From Rhodanobacter sp. T12-5 (GTDB lineage Bacteria; Pseudomonadota; Gammaproteobacteria; Xanthomonadales; Rhodanobacteraceae): DNA of 64,000 bases. How positions within the stretch are numbered: position 1 is the first letter of the stretch; every line of letters begins with the position of its first letter. The position numbers and the translations under genes are program-made. Under the pieces are notes generated by a model. The model did not search any database. It had not been told where the DNA came from and was given only the letters and a program-made list of their open reading frames with translations. Shown one piece after another: positions 55,255 through 64,000 of the stretch. The stretch covers positions 620,001-684,000 of the forward strand of contig NZ_NPKN01000002.1 in NCBI RefSeq assembly GCF_008329435.1, given 5' to 3'.

Positions 55255-56346
55255 TCACACGTATTCGACGACTTCGAGCCCGAAGCCGCCCAAGCCGACC
55301 ATCTTGCGCGGAGTGCCGAGCACGCGCAGTTGGTGCACGCCGAGATCGGCCAGCATCTGCGCACCGAGACCGAGCTGGCGCCACTCCTGCTGCTGCGCAT
55401 CCTCCGGCTCCTGGGTACTCGGCTGGCGCTGCAAACGGGCCAGCAGTGCTTCGGGGGTGTCTTCACCGGACAACACCAGCAGCACGCCGCGATCCTCGTC
55501 GGCGATGCGGCGCAGTGCCGAGGTCACGGTGAGGCCGAGGTCGTCGCGCTGCAGGTGCAAGACGTCGGACAAGGTGTTGCGCACATGCACGCGGACGAGC
55601 ACCGGCTTGCCGTCGTCGATCGCACCGCGCACCAGCGCGAAATGCAGGCCGCGACGGATCACGTCGCGGTACGCCACCAGCCGGAACATGCCGAACTCGG
55701 TCTGCACTTCTTCCTCGTGCACGCGCTGCACGGTCTTTTCGGTTTCGAGGCGATAGCGGATCAGGTCGGCGATCGAGCCGATCTTCAAACCATGTTTGGC
55801 CGCAAAGACCTCCAGCTCGGGACGGCGCGCCATCGAACCGTCCTCATGCAGCACCTCGATCAGCACCGCCGACGGCTCCAGCCCGGCCAGCGCGGCCAGG
55901 TCGCAACCGGCTTCGGTATGGCCGGCGCGGGTCAGCACGCCACCGGGCTGTGCGGTGAGCGGGAAGATGTGCCCCGGCTGCGACAGATCCTGCGGCTTCG
56001 CATCGGATTTCACCGCCACCTGGATCGTGCGCGCACGGTCATGCGCCGAAATGCCTGTGGTGACGCCCTCGGCCGCCTCGATCGAGACGGTGAAGTTGGT
56101 GTGGTAGGCCGAAGTGTTGTCGCTGACCATCGGGCGCAGGCCGAGCTGGCGCGTGCGTTGCTCGGTCAGGGTGACGCAGACCAGGCCGCGCGCCTCGCGC
56201 ACCATGAAGTTGATGTCTTCCGCGCGCACTTTCTCGGCAGCCATGATCAGGTCGCCCTCGTTCTCGCGGTCCTCGTCGTCGAGGATCACGACCATGCGGC
56301 CGGCGCGGATGTCTTCGAGGATTTCGGGAATGGTGTTGAAGGGCAT
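55255..56346 (-). CDS. ribBA: DHBP synthase fused to a degenerate GTP cyclohydrolase II domain (RibBX)
   Basis: A 363-residue two-domain protein. Residues 1-205 are a complete 3,4-dihydroxy-2-butanone-4-phosphate synthase ([17 protein letters not shown]-like [12 protein letters not shown]). Residues about 206-363 resemble GTP cyclohydrolase II but lack its three zinc cysteines and the EGRGIG segment. This is the RibBX form, so an active RibA should be encoded elsewhere. It lies downstream of ribE in the same direction, separated by one of the GAGTGAG-rich repeats. Confidence 0.93.
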   Translation of the reverse strand: MPFNTIPEILEDIRAGRMVVILDDEDRENEGDLIMAAEKVRAEDINFMVREARGLVCVTLTEQRTRQLGLRPMVSDNTSAYHTNFTVSIEAAEGVTTGISAHDRARTIQVAVKSDAKPQDLSQPGHIFPLTAQPGGVLTRAGHTEAGCDLAALAGLEPSAVLIEVLHEDGSMARRPELEVFAAKHGLKIGSIADLIRYRLETEKTVQRVHEEEVQTEFGMFRLVAYRDVIRRGLHFALVRGAIDDGKPVLVRVHVRNTLSDVLHLQRDDLGLTVTSALRRIADEDRGVLLVLSGEDTPEALLARLQRQPSTQEPEDAQQQEWRQLGLGAQMLADLGVHQLRVLGTPRKMVGLGGFGLEVVEYV

Positions 56347-56348
56347 GT

Positions 56349-56484
56349 CATGGAGCCAGAAGTGAGCGAAGAGAAGTGAGAAACGAGAGAAAGCGGGAGG
56401 AATGCGTGAAGAGTCGTGGGAATATAAAAAGAACGAATGGTGACCGGCCCTCTTTTCTCACTCCTCTCCACTCATTTCTCGCCT
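56349..56484. repeat. GAGTGAG-rich interspersed inverted repeat, copy 1
   Basis: The gap between ribE and ribBA is filled by purine-rich AGAGAAGTGAGAAACGAGAG (56370-56389) and a pyrimidine-rich inverse arm CTCTTTTCTCACTCCTCTCC (56450-56469). These could pair in RNA. The same pattern recurs at 59882-59960 and 63071-63164. Confidence 0.75.
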
Positions 56485-57126
56485 TCAGGCGAAGCCGTGC
56501 TGTTTGAGGAACGCCTCGTCCAGCCGTGGCGTTTCGCCGCTGGACAGCAGCCGCTCGATGTAGCGCGCCACCACGTCCACCTCGATGTTCACCGCATCAC
56601 CAACGCGGCGCGCGTGAAACGCGGTGTGCTCGACCGTGTGCGGAATCAGGTTCACGCCAAATCGCGACCCGGCGACTTCGTTGACGGTGAGACTGGTGCC
56701 ATCGATGCAGACCGAGCCTTTCGCGGCGATGTAGCGCGAGATTGCTGCAGGCACGTCGAACGTCCAACGCTGCGAGCGGCCGTCGGGGGTGATCGAGACC
56801 ACCTTGCCGAGGCCATCGACATGACCGGAGACCAGGTGTCCACCGAGCCGGTCGGACAGGCGCAGCGCCTTTTCAAGGTTCACCGGGTCGCCCGCCTTCA
56901 GCTTGCCCAGCGAGGTCAGCGACAGCGTCTCGTTGGAAACATCGGCGCTGAAGCCGCGAGGTTCCAGCGTGATCGCGGTGAGGCATACGCCGGAGACGGC
57001 GATCGAGTCGCCCAGTTGCACGTCGGTCAGGTCGAGGTCGGCGGTATCGACGTGCAGGCGCACGTCGCCGCCGCGCGGTTCGAGCCGCGCGATGCGGCCC
57101 ACGGTCTGGATGATGCCGGTGAACAT
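56485..57126 (-). CDS. ribE: Riboflavin synthase alpha subunit
   Basis: A 213-residue enzyme dismutating dimethylribityllumazine to riboflavin. It begins MFTGIIQTVGRI, the conserved start of the family, and contains two lumazine-binding repeats (VSGVCLTA near residue 45 and GTSLTVNEV near 145, with HLVSGHVDG). The ATG overlaps the stop of a 17-codon leader ORF (TGATG), and GGAGG lies 8 bases upstream inside that ORF. Expression is controlled by the FMN riboswitch at 57258-57417. Confidence 0.96.
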   Translation of the reverse strand: MFTGIIQTVGRIARLEPRGGDVRLHVDTADLDLTDVQLGDSIAVSGVCLTAITLEPRGFSADVSNETLSLTSLGKLKAGDPVNLEKALRLSDRLGGHLVSGHVDGLGKVVSITPDGRSQRWTFDVPAAISRYIAAKGSVCIDGTSLTVNEVAGSRFGVNLIPHTVEHTAFHARRVGDAVNIEVDVVARYIERLLSSGETPRLDEAFLKQHGFA

Positions 57127-57179
57127 CAGCGCACCTCCAGGCGGAGGGCGATGCGACGCAGCGAATGAATGGCTTTCAT
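57126..57179 (-). CDS. Putative 17-residue leader peptide coupled to ribE
   Basis: MKAIHSLRRIALRLEVR, starting at ATG 57179 with GGAG 8 bases upstream and ending in a TGA that overlaps the ribE ATG. Its own ribosome site lies in a 7-bp stem (57184-57190 with 57205-57211). Translation of this ORF would carry ribosomes to ribE. Neither translation nor conservation can be shown from one sequence. Confidence 0.5.
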   Translation of the reverse strand: MKAIHSLRRIALRLEVR

Positions 57180-57183
57180 GAAA

Positions 57184-57227
57184 CGTACTCCGCATGGTGT
57201 GGGCGAGTACGCCTCAAGGCATGAGGC
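57184..57227 (-). promoter_or_regulatory. Expression-platform hairpins between FMN riboswitch and ribE
   Basis: Two hairpins follow the riboswitch. GCCTCA/TGAGGC lies at 57211-57227. CGTACTC/GAGTACG (57184-57190 with 57205-57211) includes the GGAGTAC ribosome-binding site of the leader ORF. The second would hide that site, giving a translational off-state. Neither is followed by a U-tract. Confidence 0.6.
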
Positions 57228-57257
57228 CAGGCGCGCGCCGTGAAGCGCCCGCCGTGC

Positions 57258-57417
57258 CGTCTTCTCTTTATCCGGACTGTGAGGAAGCAGTCGCCCGCTT
57301 CCAACCGTCGGCTCCGGCATCGGACCGGATCTGCTGACCTTCCGGCATGACCGGAAGCGCTCGCGGGCTCGCCTCGAAAGGCCTACCGCCGGTGGGGAAT
57401 TTCGCCCCGCCCTGAAG
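57258..57417 (-). ncRNA. FMN riboswitch (RFN element)
   Basis: The minus strand carries the conserved RFN blocks in order: AGGGCGGGGCGAAATTCCCC, ACCGGCGGTAGGCC, AGCCCGCGAGCG, GGTCAGCAGATCCGGT, GATGCCGGAGCCGACGGT and AGTCCGGATAAAGAGAAGA. It lies 131 bases upstream of ribE. Binding of FMN should repress ribE and the downstream genes. Confidence 0.97.
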
Positions 57418-57427
57418 ACGTCGTGCA

Positions 57428-57826
57428 ATGCCGGATGGCCGGCGGCGGAAGTCTAGCACCATCGCCATGCGAAGCCGGCGGCGCCGCGGGGAAGCAGCGT
57501 TTCCCCGTGCGCACGATCACGGCCGCAACGCTACTACGCCACCAGCCCTTGGGCTGCTGTTGTTGCCCGGCCACACGCCCGGCCACCAGGGACTGCAACT
57601 GCGCTTGCCGCACGCTGGCGTGGTGCTGCTCAGCGGCGACCTTTATCACAGCCGTGAAGCCCGCCGGCTGCGGCGCGTGCCCAGGGTCAATACCGACCGC
57701 GCCGCCACGCTGGCGTCGATGGACCGGTTCGAAACGATCGCAGCGCGGACGCACGCACGGGTGGTGATCCAGCATGATCCGCGCGACATCGCCGCGCTGC
57801 CGCACTTTCCCGCTTGCCTGCATTGA
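57428..57826 (+). pseudogene. Truncated metallo-beta-lactamase-fold (lactonase-like) gene remnant
   Basis: The 412-base interval between ribD and the riboswitch holds a plus-strand frame. From about 57540 it reads like the C-terminal half of an N-acyl-homoserine-lactonase-type hydrolase: LLLLPGHTPGHQGLQLRLPH, VVLLSGDLYHSREARRL and VVIQHDPRDIAALPHFPACL. The N-terminal half with the HxHxDH metal site is absent; the preceding residues are low-complexity Arg-rich and not family-like. It is probably decayed. The minus-strand promoter for ribE must lie within the same interval. Confidence 0.7.
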
Positions 57827-57829
57827 AGA

Positions 57830-58924
57830 TCAGCCCGGCCGCAGGCGCAGCCGGATGTCCTGACCCAGCATGCGCTGGTCGACCACCCGCAACTGCCAGC
57901 GCCGGGCCATGTCGTCGAGCGTGGGCAAATGCAGCAGCGGGCGGGCGCTGTCGCCCAGCAGCAATGGCGCGATGTAGAGCAGCAATTCATCGACCAGGCC
58001 AGCGGCGAACAAGGCACCGCAGAGGGTCGGGCCGGCTTCGACATGGACTTCGTTGCAACCGCGGTCCGCCATCAGGGCCAGCACCGCATGCAAATCCAGG
58101 GCATCGTCTTGCATGGCCAGCACGATCCGCTCGACCCGCGCAAAGCGATCGTCCGCACACGATGCTGCCGCGCCATGCAGCAGCAGGGTTGGCATCGAGC
58201 CATCCAGCACGTGGCTTCCCGCCGGCGTGCGCAACTGGCGATCGAGGATCACGCGCAGCGGCGGCGTGAACTCATCGCCCGGCGACAGCCGCACGGTGAG
58301 CCGCGGATCGTCGGCGAGTACAGTGCCGCTGCCGCTGAGGATGGCCGAACTGCGCGCGCGCCAGCGCTGCGCGTCGGCGCGCGCCGCTTCGCCGGTGATC
58401 CACTTCGATTCGCCACTCGCCAGCGCGGTGCGGCCGTCCAGGCTCATCGCCAGTTTCACCCGCACGAACGGACGACCACGCTCGATCCGGCTGAAGAAAC
58501 CGATATTGAGTTCACGCGCAGCCTCACGCATCAGGCCAGTGTCGACGCCGATCCCGACGGCGCGCAACTTGCCGATGCCGCGGCCGTCGACCTGCGGAAA
58601 CGGGTCCTCCGCTGCAATCACCACCCGCTTCACTCCGGCGGCGATCAACGCGTCGGCACACGGCGGGGTGCGTCCCTGGTGCGCGCACGGCTCCAGCGTC
58701 ACGTAGGCAGTGGCGCCGCGTGCACGCTCACCGGCCTCGCGCAGCGCGTACACCTCGGCATGCGGCTCGCCGGCGCGCTGATGCCAGCCTGCTCCCAGCA
58801 CTTCTTCGCCACGTGCGACGACGCAGCCCACGCGCGGGTTAGGTTGCGTGGTGTACAGGCCACGTTCGGCCAGACGCAGTGCCTGCGCCATATGGGCATG
58901 GTCGATCGCGCCGAATTCCGTCAT
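57830..58924 (-). CDS. ribD: Bifunctional riboflavin deaminase/reductase RibD
   Basis: A 364-residue enzyme. The N-terminal deaminase has zinc ligands in HAEVYAL and PCAHQGRTPPC; the C-terminal reductase has RVKLAMSLDGRTA, SKWITG, DDPRLTVR and VHVEAGPTLCGAL. It performs the deamination and side-chain reduction of the pyrimidine intermediate. The ATG at 58924 overlaps the stop of the small monooxygenase-like gene (ATGA). It lies upstream of, and outside, the FMN riboswitch transcript. Confidence 0.95.
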   Translation of the reverse strand: MTEFGAIDHAHMAQALRLAERGLYTTQPNPRVGCVVARGEEVLGAGWHQRAGEPHAEVYALREAGERARGATAYVTLEPCAHQGRTPPCADALIAAGVKRVVIAAEDPFPQVDGRGIGKLRAVGIGVDTGLMREAARELNIGFFSRIERGRPFVRVKLAMSLDGRTALASGESKWITGEAARADAQRWRARSSAILSGSGTVLADDPRLTVRLSPGDEFTPPLRVILDRQLRTPAGSHVLDGSMPTLLLHGAAASCADDRFARVERIVLAMQDDALDLHAVLALMADRGCNEVHVEAGPTLCGALFAAGLVDELLLYIAPLLLGDSARPLLHLPTLDDMARRWQLRVVDQRMLGQDIRLRLRPG

Positions 58925-59256
58925 GGCATGGATGATCCGCTGATTTCGCGAAAAGGGGCCCAGCAATCCAGCACGCTGTCCAGCTCTTCATCCGGCAGAC
59001 GCTCGATCACCGCAAGACGTGCGCGCTTGCTCATCTCCGATTCGTCGCTGCTGCCGTCCAGTTTCCCGAAAAACCGGTCGCGCGCCTCCCGCGATGGCCA
59101 TCGCGCGATGGCGACCCAAGTGCCCTGCGCGTTCCGGAACAGGCTCGATCCACCCGAGCCACCGGCGAGCCCATCCAGGGTGATGCGCTGCCAGTTGGCG
59201 ACGAAATCGCTTTCGCGCTCCGGGTGCAGACGCCAGCGGTAGATCGCCACGAACAT
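58921..59256 (-). CDS. Small ABM/monooxygenase-like dimeric alpha-beta barrel protein
   Basis: A 111-residue protein starting MFVAIYRWRLHPERESDF, which resembles antibiotic-biosynthesis-monooxygenase-type ferredoxin-like domains (TWVAIARWPSREARDRFF). Such proteins degrade heme, oxidise quinols or have no known activity. ATG 59256 has AGGAG 5 bases upstream. It is coupled to ribD, suggesting a role linked to flavin, but that is inference. Confidence 0.65.
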   Translation of the reverse strand: MFVAIYRWRLHPERESDFVANWQRITLDGLAGGSGGSSLFRNAQGTWVAIARWPSREARDRFFGKLDGSSDESEMSKRARLAVIERLPDEELDSVLDCWAPFREISGSSMP

Positions 59257-59368
59257 GTTCACTCCTTAGCCCACGGGAAAGCACCCTCGGGGTCCGGCGT
59301 CCAGCTCGCCATGCATTTTCTTCGGCGTCACCCGACGCCATGCATCGCAGCAACTGACCGGCCCGCAC

Positions 59369-59878
59369 TCACTTGCCGCGCTTGCCGCCGCCGAGCAGCG
59401 GCAGCTGCAGTTCGGACAACCCGGGGAGGTCGCGCTCCAGCTTCTCGATCTCCTCGCGGAACGCGTGCACGTCCTCGAATTTGCGATAGACCGAGGCAAA
59501 GCGCACGTAGGCCACCTGGTCGAGGTTCTTCAGCTCGCGCATCACCAGCTCGCCGACCTGGCGCGACGGCACTTCGCGCTCGCCGCTGCGGCGCAGGTCG
59601 TTGACGATCGCGCGCACCGAGCTGTCGACGTCGTGGGTGGCGACCGGCCGCTTCTGCAGCGCGCGCTCGAAACTCACCCTGAGCTTGCGCTCGTCGAACA
59701 CCTCGCGCCGCTCGCCGCTCTTCACCACCATCGGCAACTTCAGCTCGGCCGTTTCGTAGGTATTGAAGCGCTCGCCGCACTGCGGGCATTCGCGCCGACG
59801 ACGCACACTCGAACCGTCATCGGTCAGACGCGAGTCGATCACGCGGGTGTCTTCGTGCTGGCAGAAGGGGCAATGCAT
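59369..59878 (-). CDS. nrdR: Transcriptional repressor NrdR
   Basis: A 169-residue regulator of ribonucleotide reductase genes. The zinc ribbon uses Cys3, Cys6, Cys31 and Cys34 (CPFC...CPQC), followed by the ATP-cone ([17 protein letters not shown]). The C-terminus is GKRGK. It lies between glyA and ribD, its conserved position in gammaproteobacteria. The 112-base gap downstream (59257-59368) shows no feature. Confidence 0.97.
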   Translation of the reverse strand: MHCPFCQHEDTRVIDSRLTDDGSSVRRRRECPQCGERFNTYETAELKLPMVVKSGERREVFDERKLRVSFERALQKRPVATHDVDSSVRAIVNDLRRSGEREVPSRQVGELVMRELKNLDQVAYVRFASVYRKFEDVHAFREEIEKLERDLPGLSELQLPLLGGGKRGK

Positions 59879-59881
59879 GGG

Positions 59882-59960
59882 TCAGGAGTGAGCGGAGAGG
59901 AGTGAATGAAGAGCGGTTTTGCTTCTACTCATTTCTCACTCCTCCACACTCGTTTCTCGT
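59882..59960. repeat. GAGTGAG-rich interspersed inverted repeat, copy 2
   Basis: The glyA-nrdR gap contains CAGGAGTGAGCGGAGAGGAG (59883-59902) and an inverse arm TTTCTCACTCCTCCACACTC (59933-59952), matching copies 1 and 3. Confidence 0.78.
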
Positions 59961-59961
59961 T

Positions 59962-61215
59962 TCATCCATACACCGGGAATTTCTTGCACTGCGCCGTGAC
60001 GTTCCCGCGCACCTTGGCGATCACGGCCTCGTCCGCGGGCGCATCCAGCACGTCGCAGATCCAGCCGGCCAGTTCGGTGCAGTCCGCTTCCTTGTAGCCA
60101 CGCGTGGTGACGGCTGGCGTGCCGACGCGCAGGCCGGAGGTGACGAAGGGCTTGCGCGGGTCGTTCGGTACGGCGTTCTTGTTGACGGTGATGTGGGCGT
60201 TGCCCAGCGCTTCCTCGGCCGCCTTGCCGGTGACTTCCTTGCCGATCATGTCGACCAGCATCAAATGGTTTTCGGTGCCGCCGGAGACGATCTTGTAGCC
60301 GCGCGCGATGAAGGTCTTCGCCATCGCCTTGGCGTTCTTCACCACTTGCGTCTGGTACTCCTTGAACGCCGGTTCCAACGCTTCCTTGAACGCCACCGCC
60401 TTGGCTGCGATCACGTGCATCAGCGGACCGCCCTGGATGCCTGGGAAGACGATCGACTGCAGCTTCTTCTCGATCTCCTCGCCCGCGCCCCTGCTCACGA
60501 TGATGCCGCCGCGCGGGCCGCGCAGGGTCTTGTGGGTGGTCGAGGTGACCACGTGCGCGTGCGGCAGCGGGCTCGGATACACGCCGGCGGCGACGAGGCC
60601 GGCAACGTGGGCCATGTCGACGAAGAACAGCGCGCCGACCGAGTCGGCGATCCGGCGCATGCGCGCCCAGTCGACCACCTGCGAATAGGCGCTGAAACCG
60701 CCGACCAGCATCTTCGGCTGGTGCTCGGTGGCCAGGCGCTGCACTTCGTCGTAGTCGATCAGGCCGTTCTCGTCGACGCCGTACTGCACCGCGTTGAACA
60801 GCTTGCCGGAGATGTTGACCTTGGCGCCGTGGGTGAGGTGGCCGCCATGCGCGAGGCTCATGCCCAAGATGGTGTCGCCCGGCTGCAGCAGCGCCAGATA
60901 CACCGCCTGGTTCGCCTGCGAGCCGGAGTGCGGCTGCACGTTGGCGTAGTCGCAGTCGAACAGCTGCTTGAGCCGCTCGATCGCCAGCTTCTCGGCGACG
61001 TCAACGTACTCGCAGCCGCCGTAGTAGCGCTTGCCCGGGTAACCCTCGGCGTACTTGTTGGTGAGCTTGGAGCCCTGCGCTTCCATCACCCGCGGGCTGG
61101 CGTAGTTTTCCGAGGCGATCAGTTCGACGTGGTCTTCCTGTCGCTGGCCCTCATCGGCGATGGCCCTGGCCAGTTCGTCGTCATAACCGGCAATCGTGCA
61201 GTTCTTCGGGAACAT
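59962..61215 (-). CDS. glyA: Serine hydroxymethyltransferase
   Basis: A 417-residue PLP enzyme interconverting serine and glycine with tetrahydrofolate. It shows [37 protein letters not shown], the PLP lysine in [13 protein letters not shown] and the C-terminal TPAVTTRGY. Length and order are standard. It diverges from ettA across a 186-base gap. Confidence 0.98.
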   Translation of the reverse strand: MFPKNCTIAGYDDELARAIADEGQRQEDHVELIASENYASPRVMEAQGSKLTNKYAEGYPGKRYYGGCEYVDVAEKLAIERLKQLFDCDYANVQPHSGSQANQAVYLALLQPGDTILGMSLAHGGHLTHGAKVNISGKLFNAVQYGVDENGLIDYDEVQRLATEHQPKMLVGGFSAYSQVVDWARMRRIADSVGALFFVDMAHVAGLVAAGVYPSPLPHAHVVTSTTHKTLRGPRGGIIVSRGAGEEIEKKLQSIVFPGIQGGPLMHVIAAKAVAFKEALEPAFKEYQTQVVKNAKAMAKTFIARGYKIVSGGTENHLMLVDMIGKEVTGKAAEEALGNAHITVNKNAVPNDPRKPFVTSGLRVGTPAVTTRGYKEADCTELAGWICDVLDAPADEAVIAKVRGNVTAQCKKFPVYG

Positions 61216-61329
61216 TCTGGCCTCGGCAGGTGGGGAGCGGGTTTAGCCGGAAAGTGTAGCGCCGCCGGGCGTTTGCAGCCACCGGCGGGCAGTTTCGGGT
61301 GGCTGCATCGGCGCAGCACCACAAGCCGC

Positions 61330-61335
61330 TATAAT
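61330..61335 (+). promoter_or_regulatory. Sigma-70 -10 box upstream of ettA
   Basis: TATAAT, an exact -10 consensus in a GC-rich gap, lies 66 bases before the ettA ATG. The -35 region at the expected spacing (ATCGGC) is weak, so regulation by a factor or simply moderate strength is possible. Confidence 0.6.
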
Positions 61336-61401
61336 GTGCGGTTTCACGAATTCCCCTTTCCGTGCCGATCCACCGGCGCGGCGCACGCCTTCGGAGGTTG
61401 C

Positions 61402-63069
<1,668 letters not shown>

Positions 63070-63070
63070 G

Positions 63071-63164
63071 AGCAGGAGTGAGTGGAGAGGAGTGAGAAAA
63101 GAGAGATAAAGCGTCGACGAACCCGCCTTCTCTCGTTTCTCACTCTTCTTCACTCGTTTCTCGA
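63071..63164. repeat. GAGTGAG-rich interspersed inverted repeat, copy 3
   Basis: The ettA-pyrF gap contains CAGGAGTGAGTGGAGAGGAG (63074-63093) and an inverse arm TCTCGTTTCTCACTCTTCTT (63131-63150), and matches copies 1 and 2. It could end ettA transcription as a hairpin, but there is no clear U-tract. Confidence 0.78.
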
Positions 63165-63176
63165 ACGGAGACCCCG

Positions 63177-63998
63177 ATGCACTTCATGCACTTCATGCAA
63201 TCCCTGCAACAGGCATGGACCCGCAACGACTCGCTGGTCTGCGTCGGCCTCGATCCGGAACCGGCGAAATTCCCCGCACATCTGCGCGACACGCCCGACG
63301 CGGTGTTCGATTTCTGCCGCGCCATCGTCGACGCCACCGCCGACCTGGTCTGCGCGTTCAAGCCGCAGATCGCGCACTTCGCCGCGCTGCGCGCCGAAGA
63401 CACGCTGGAACGGCTGATCGCGCACATTCATGCGCAGCATCCCGGCGTGCCGGTGATCCTCGACGCCAAGCGCGGCGACATCGGCAGTACCGCGCAGCAT
63501 TACGCGACCGAGGCGTTCGAGCGCTACCGGGCCGATGCGGTGACGCTGAACCCGTACCTCGGCCGCGACTCGATCCAGCCGTTCCTCGATCATGCCGACA
63601 AGGGCGTGATCCTGCTCTGCCGCACCTCCAACCCCGGCGGCGCGGATTTCCAGGCACTGGATTGCGGCGGCCAGCCGCTGTACCTGCGCGTGGCCGAGAC
63701 GGTCGCACGCGAGTGGAACGCCAACGGCAACTGCGCCCTGGTAACCGGCGCCACCTGGCCCGAGGAAATCCGTCAGGTACGTGCGTTGGTCGGCAACATG
63801 CCCTTGCTGGTGCCGGGCATCGGCGCGCAAGGCGGCGACATCGAGGCGGTGATGCGCGCAGGCTGTACCGCGCAGGGCAGCGGCCTGATGATCAATTCCT
63901 CGCGCGGCATCATCTACGCCGGCCACGGCGAGGACTTCGCCAACCGCGCGCGCGCCGCCGCCATCGATCTGCGCGATGCGATCAATCGCTGCCGCTGA
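63177..63998 (+). CDS. pyrF: Orotidine 5'-phosphate decarboxylase, type 2
   Basis: A 273-residue enzyme making UMP in pyrimidine synthesis. [41 protein letters not shown] and [11 protein letters not shown] are the type 2 (long) OMP decarboxylase motifs. The start MHFMHFMQ contains a 9-base direct repeat; the first ATG has GGAG 6 bases upstream and is preferred. The gene is complete, ending 2 bases before the window end. Confidence 0.96.
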   Translation: MHFMHFMQSLQQAWTRNDSLVCVGLDPEPAKFPAHLRDTPDAVFDFCRAIVDATADLVCAFKPQIAHFAALRAEDTLERLIAHIHAQHPGVPVILDAKRGDIGSTAQHYATEAFERYRADAVTLNPYLGRDSIQPFLDHADKGVILLCRTSNPGGADFQALDCGGQPLYLRVAETVAREWNANGNCALVTGATWPEEIRQVRALVGNMPLLVPGIGAQGGDIEAVMRAGCTAQGSGLMINSSRGIIYAGHGEDFANRARAAAIDLRDAINRCR

Positions 63999-64000
63999 GC

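Noticed and set aside
63177..63194. Direct repeat ATGCACTTC at the pyrF start considered as a regulatory slippage site
   Set aside because: Two 9-base copies keep the reading frame and only offer alternative in-frame starts; no further evidence of a mechanism.

Overview
The window is about 64 kb of GC-rich gammaproteobacterial chromosome. The glyA-nrdR-ribD-ribE-ribBA-ribH-nusB-thiL-pgpA order, the NtrY/NtrC-type regulators beside MacB-type ABC genes, the TonB receptors and the many secreted hydrolases suggest the Xanthomonadales, most likely a Rhodanobacter-like member of the Rhodanobacteraceae. The assignment rests on gene content and protein style only. No rRNA, tRNA, CRISPR array, prophage or insertion sequence was seen.

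Positions 1-7.7 kb (all minus strand) hold a ThrE-type exporter cut by the window edge, an NfeD/SPFH membrane pair, a membrane histidine kinase, a sigma-54 response regulator and a secreted DUF885 hydrolase. Positions 7.8-23.9 kb (minus) form a MacB-type ABC export locus with one adaptor, one ATPase and ten FtsX/MacB permeases in five A+B pairs. A secreted ankyrin-repeat protein sits between the last two pairs. A consensus -24/-12 sigma-54 promoter lies 47-61 bases upstream of the adaptor start and a 14-bp palindrome lies further upstream. This makes the response regulator at 4395-5735 the obvious candidate activator.

Positions 24.1-49.9 kb look like one catabolic island around a divergent IclR-family promoter. 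To the left run iclR, a PcaF-type thiolase, an M20 exopeptidase, a TPR-sulfotransferase and a TonB receptor. To the right run two class III aminotransferases, a semialdehyde dehydrogenase, a CatI/CatJ-like CoA transferase, a beta-propeller/PHP hydrolase, an S9 peptidase, an opposite-strand P1 peptidase, a Rieske oxygenase of the quaternary-ammonium type, a secreted amidohydrolase, an APC permease and a trimethylamine-dehydrogenase-family flavoprotein. My reading is: outer-membrane uptake, periplasmic hydrolysis of a peptide or amide conjugate, inner-membrane import, N-demethylation, two transaminations plus one oxidation, and 3-oxoadipate-type thiolysis. The substrate is unknown.

Positions 49.9-64 kb are mostly housekeeping: an aldo/keto reductase, then pgpA, thiL, a GNAT acetyltransferase, nusB, ribH, an LD-carboxypeptidase, ribBA with a degenerate cyclohydrolase half, ribE under an FMN riboswitch, ribD, nrdR and glyA on the minus strand, and ettA and pyrF on the plus strand. 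A short leader ORF lies between riboswitch and ribE, and a decayed lactonase-like gene lies between riboswitch and ribD. Three copies of a GAGTGAG-rich inverted repeat sit in intergenic gaps here, and several REP-like elements are scattered through the window.
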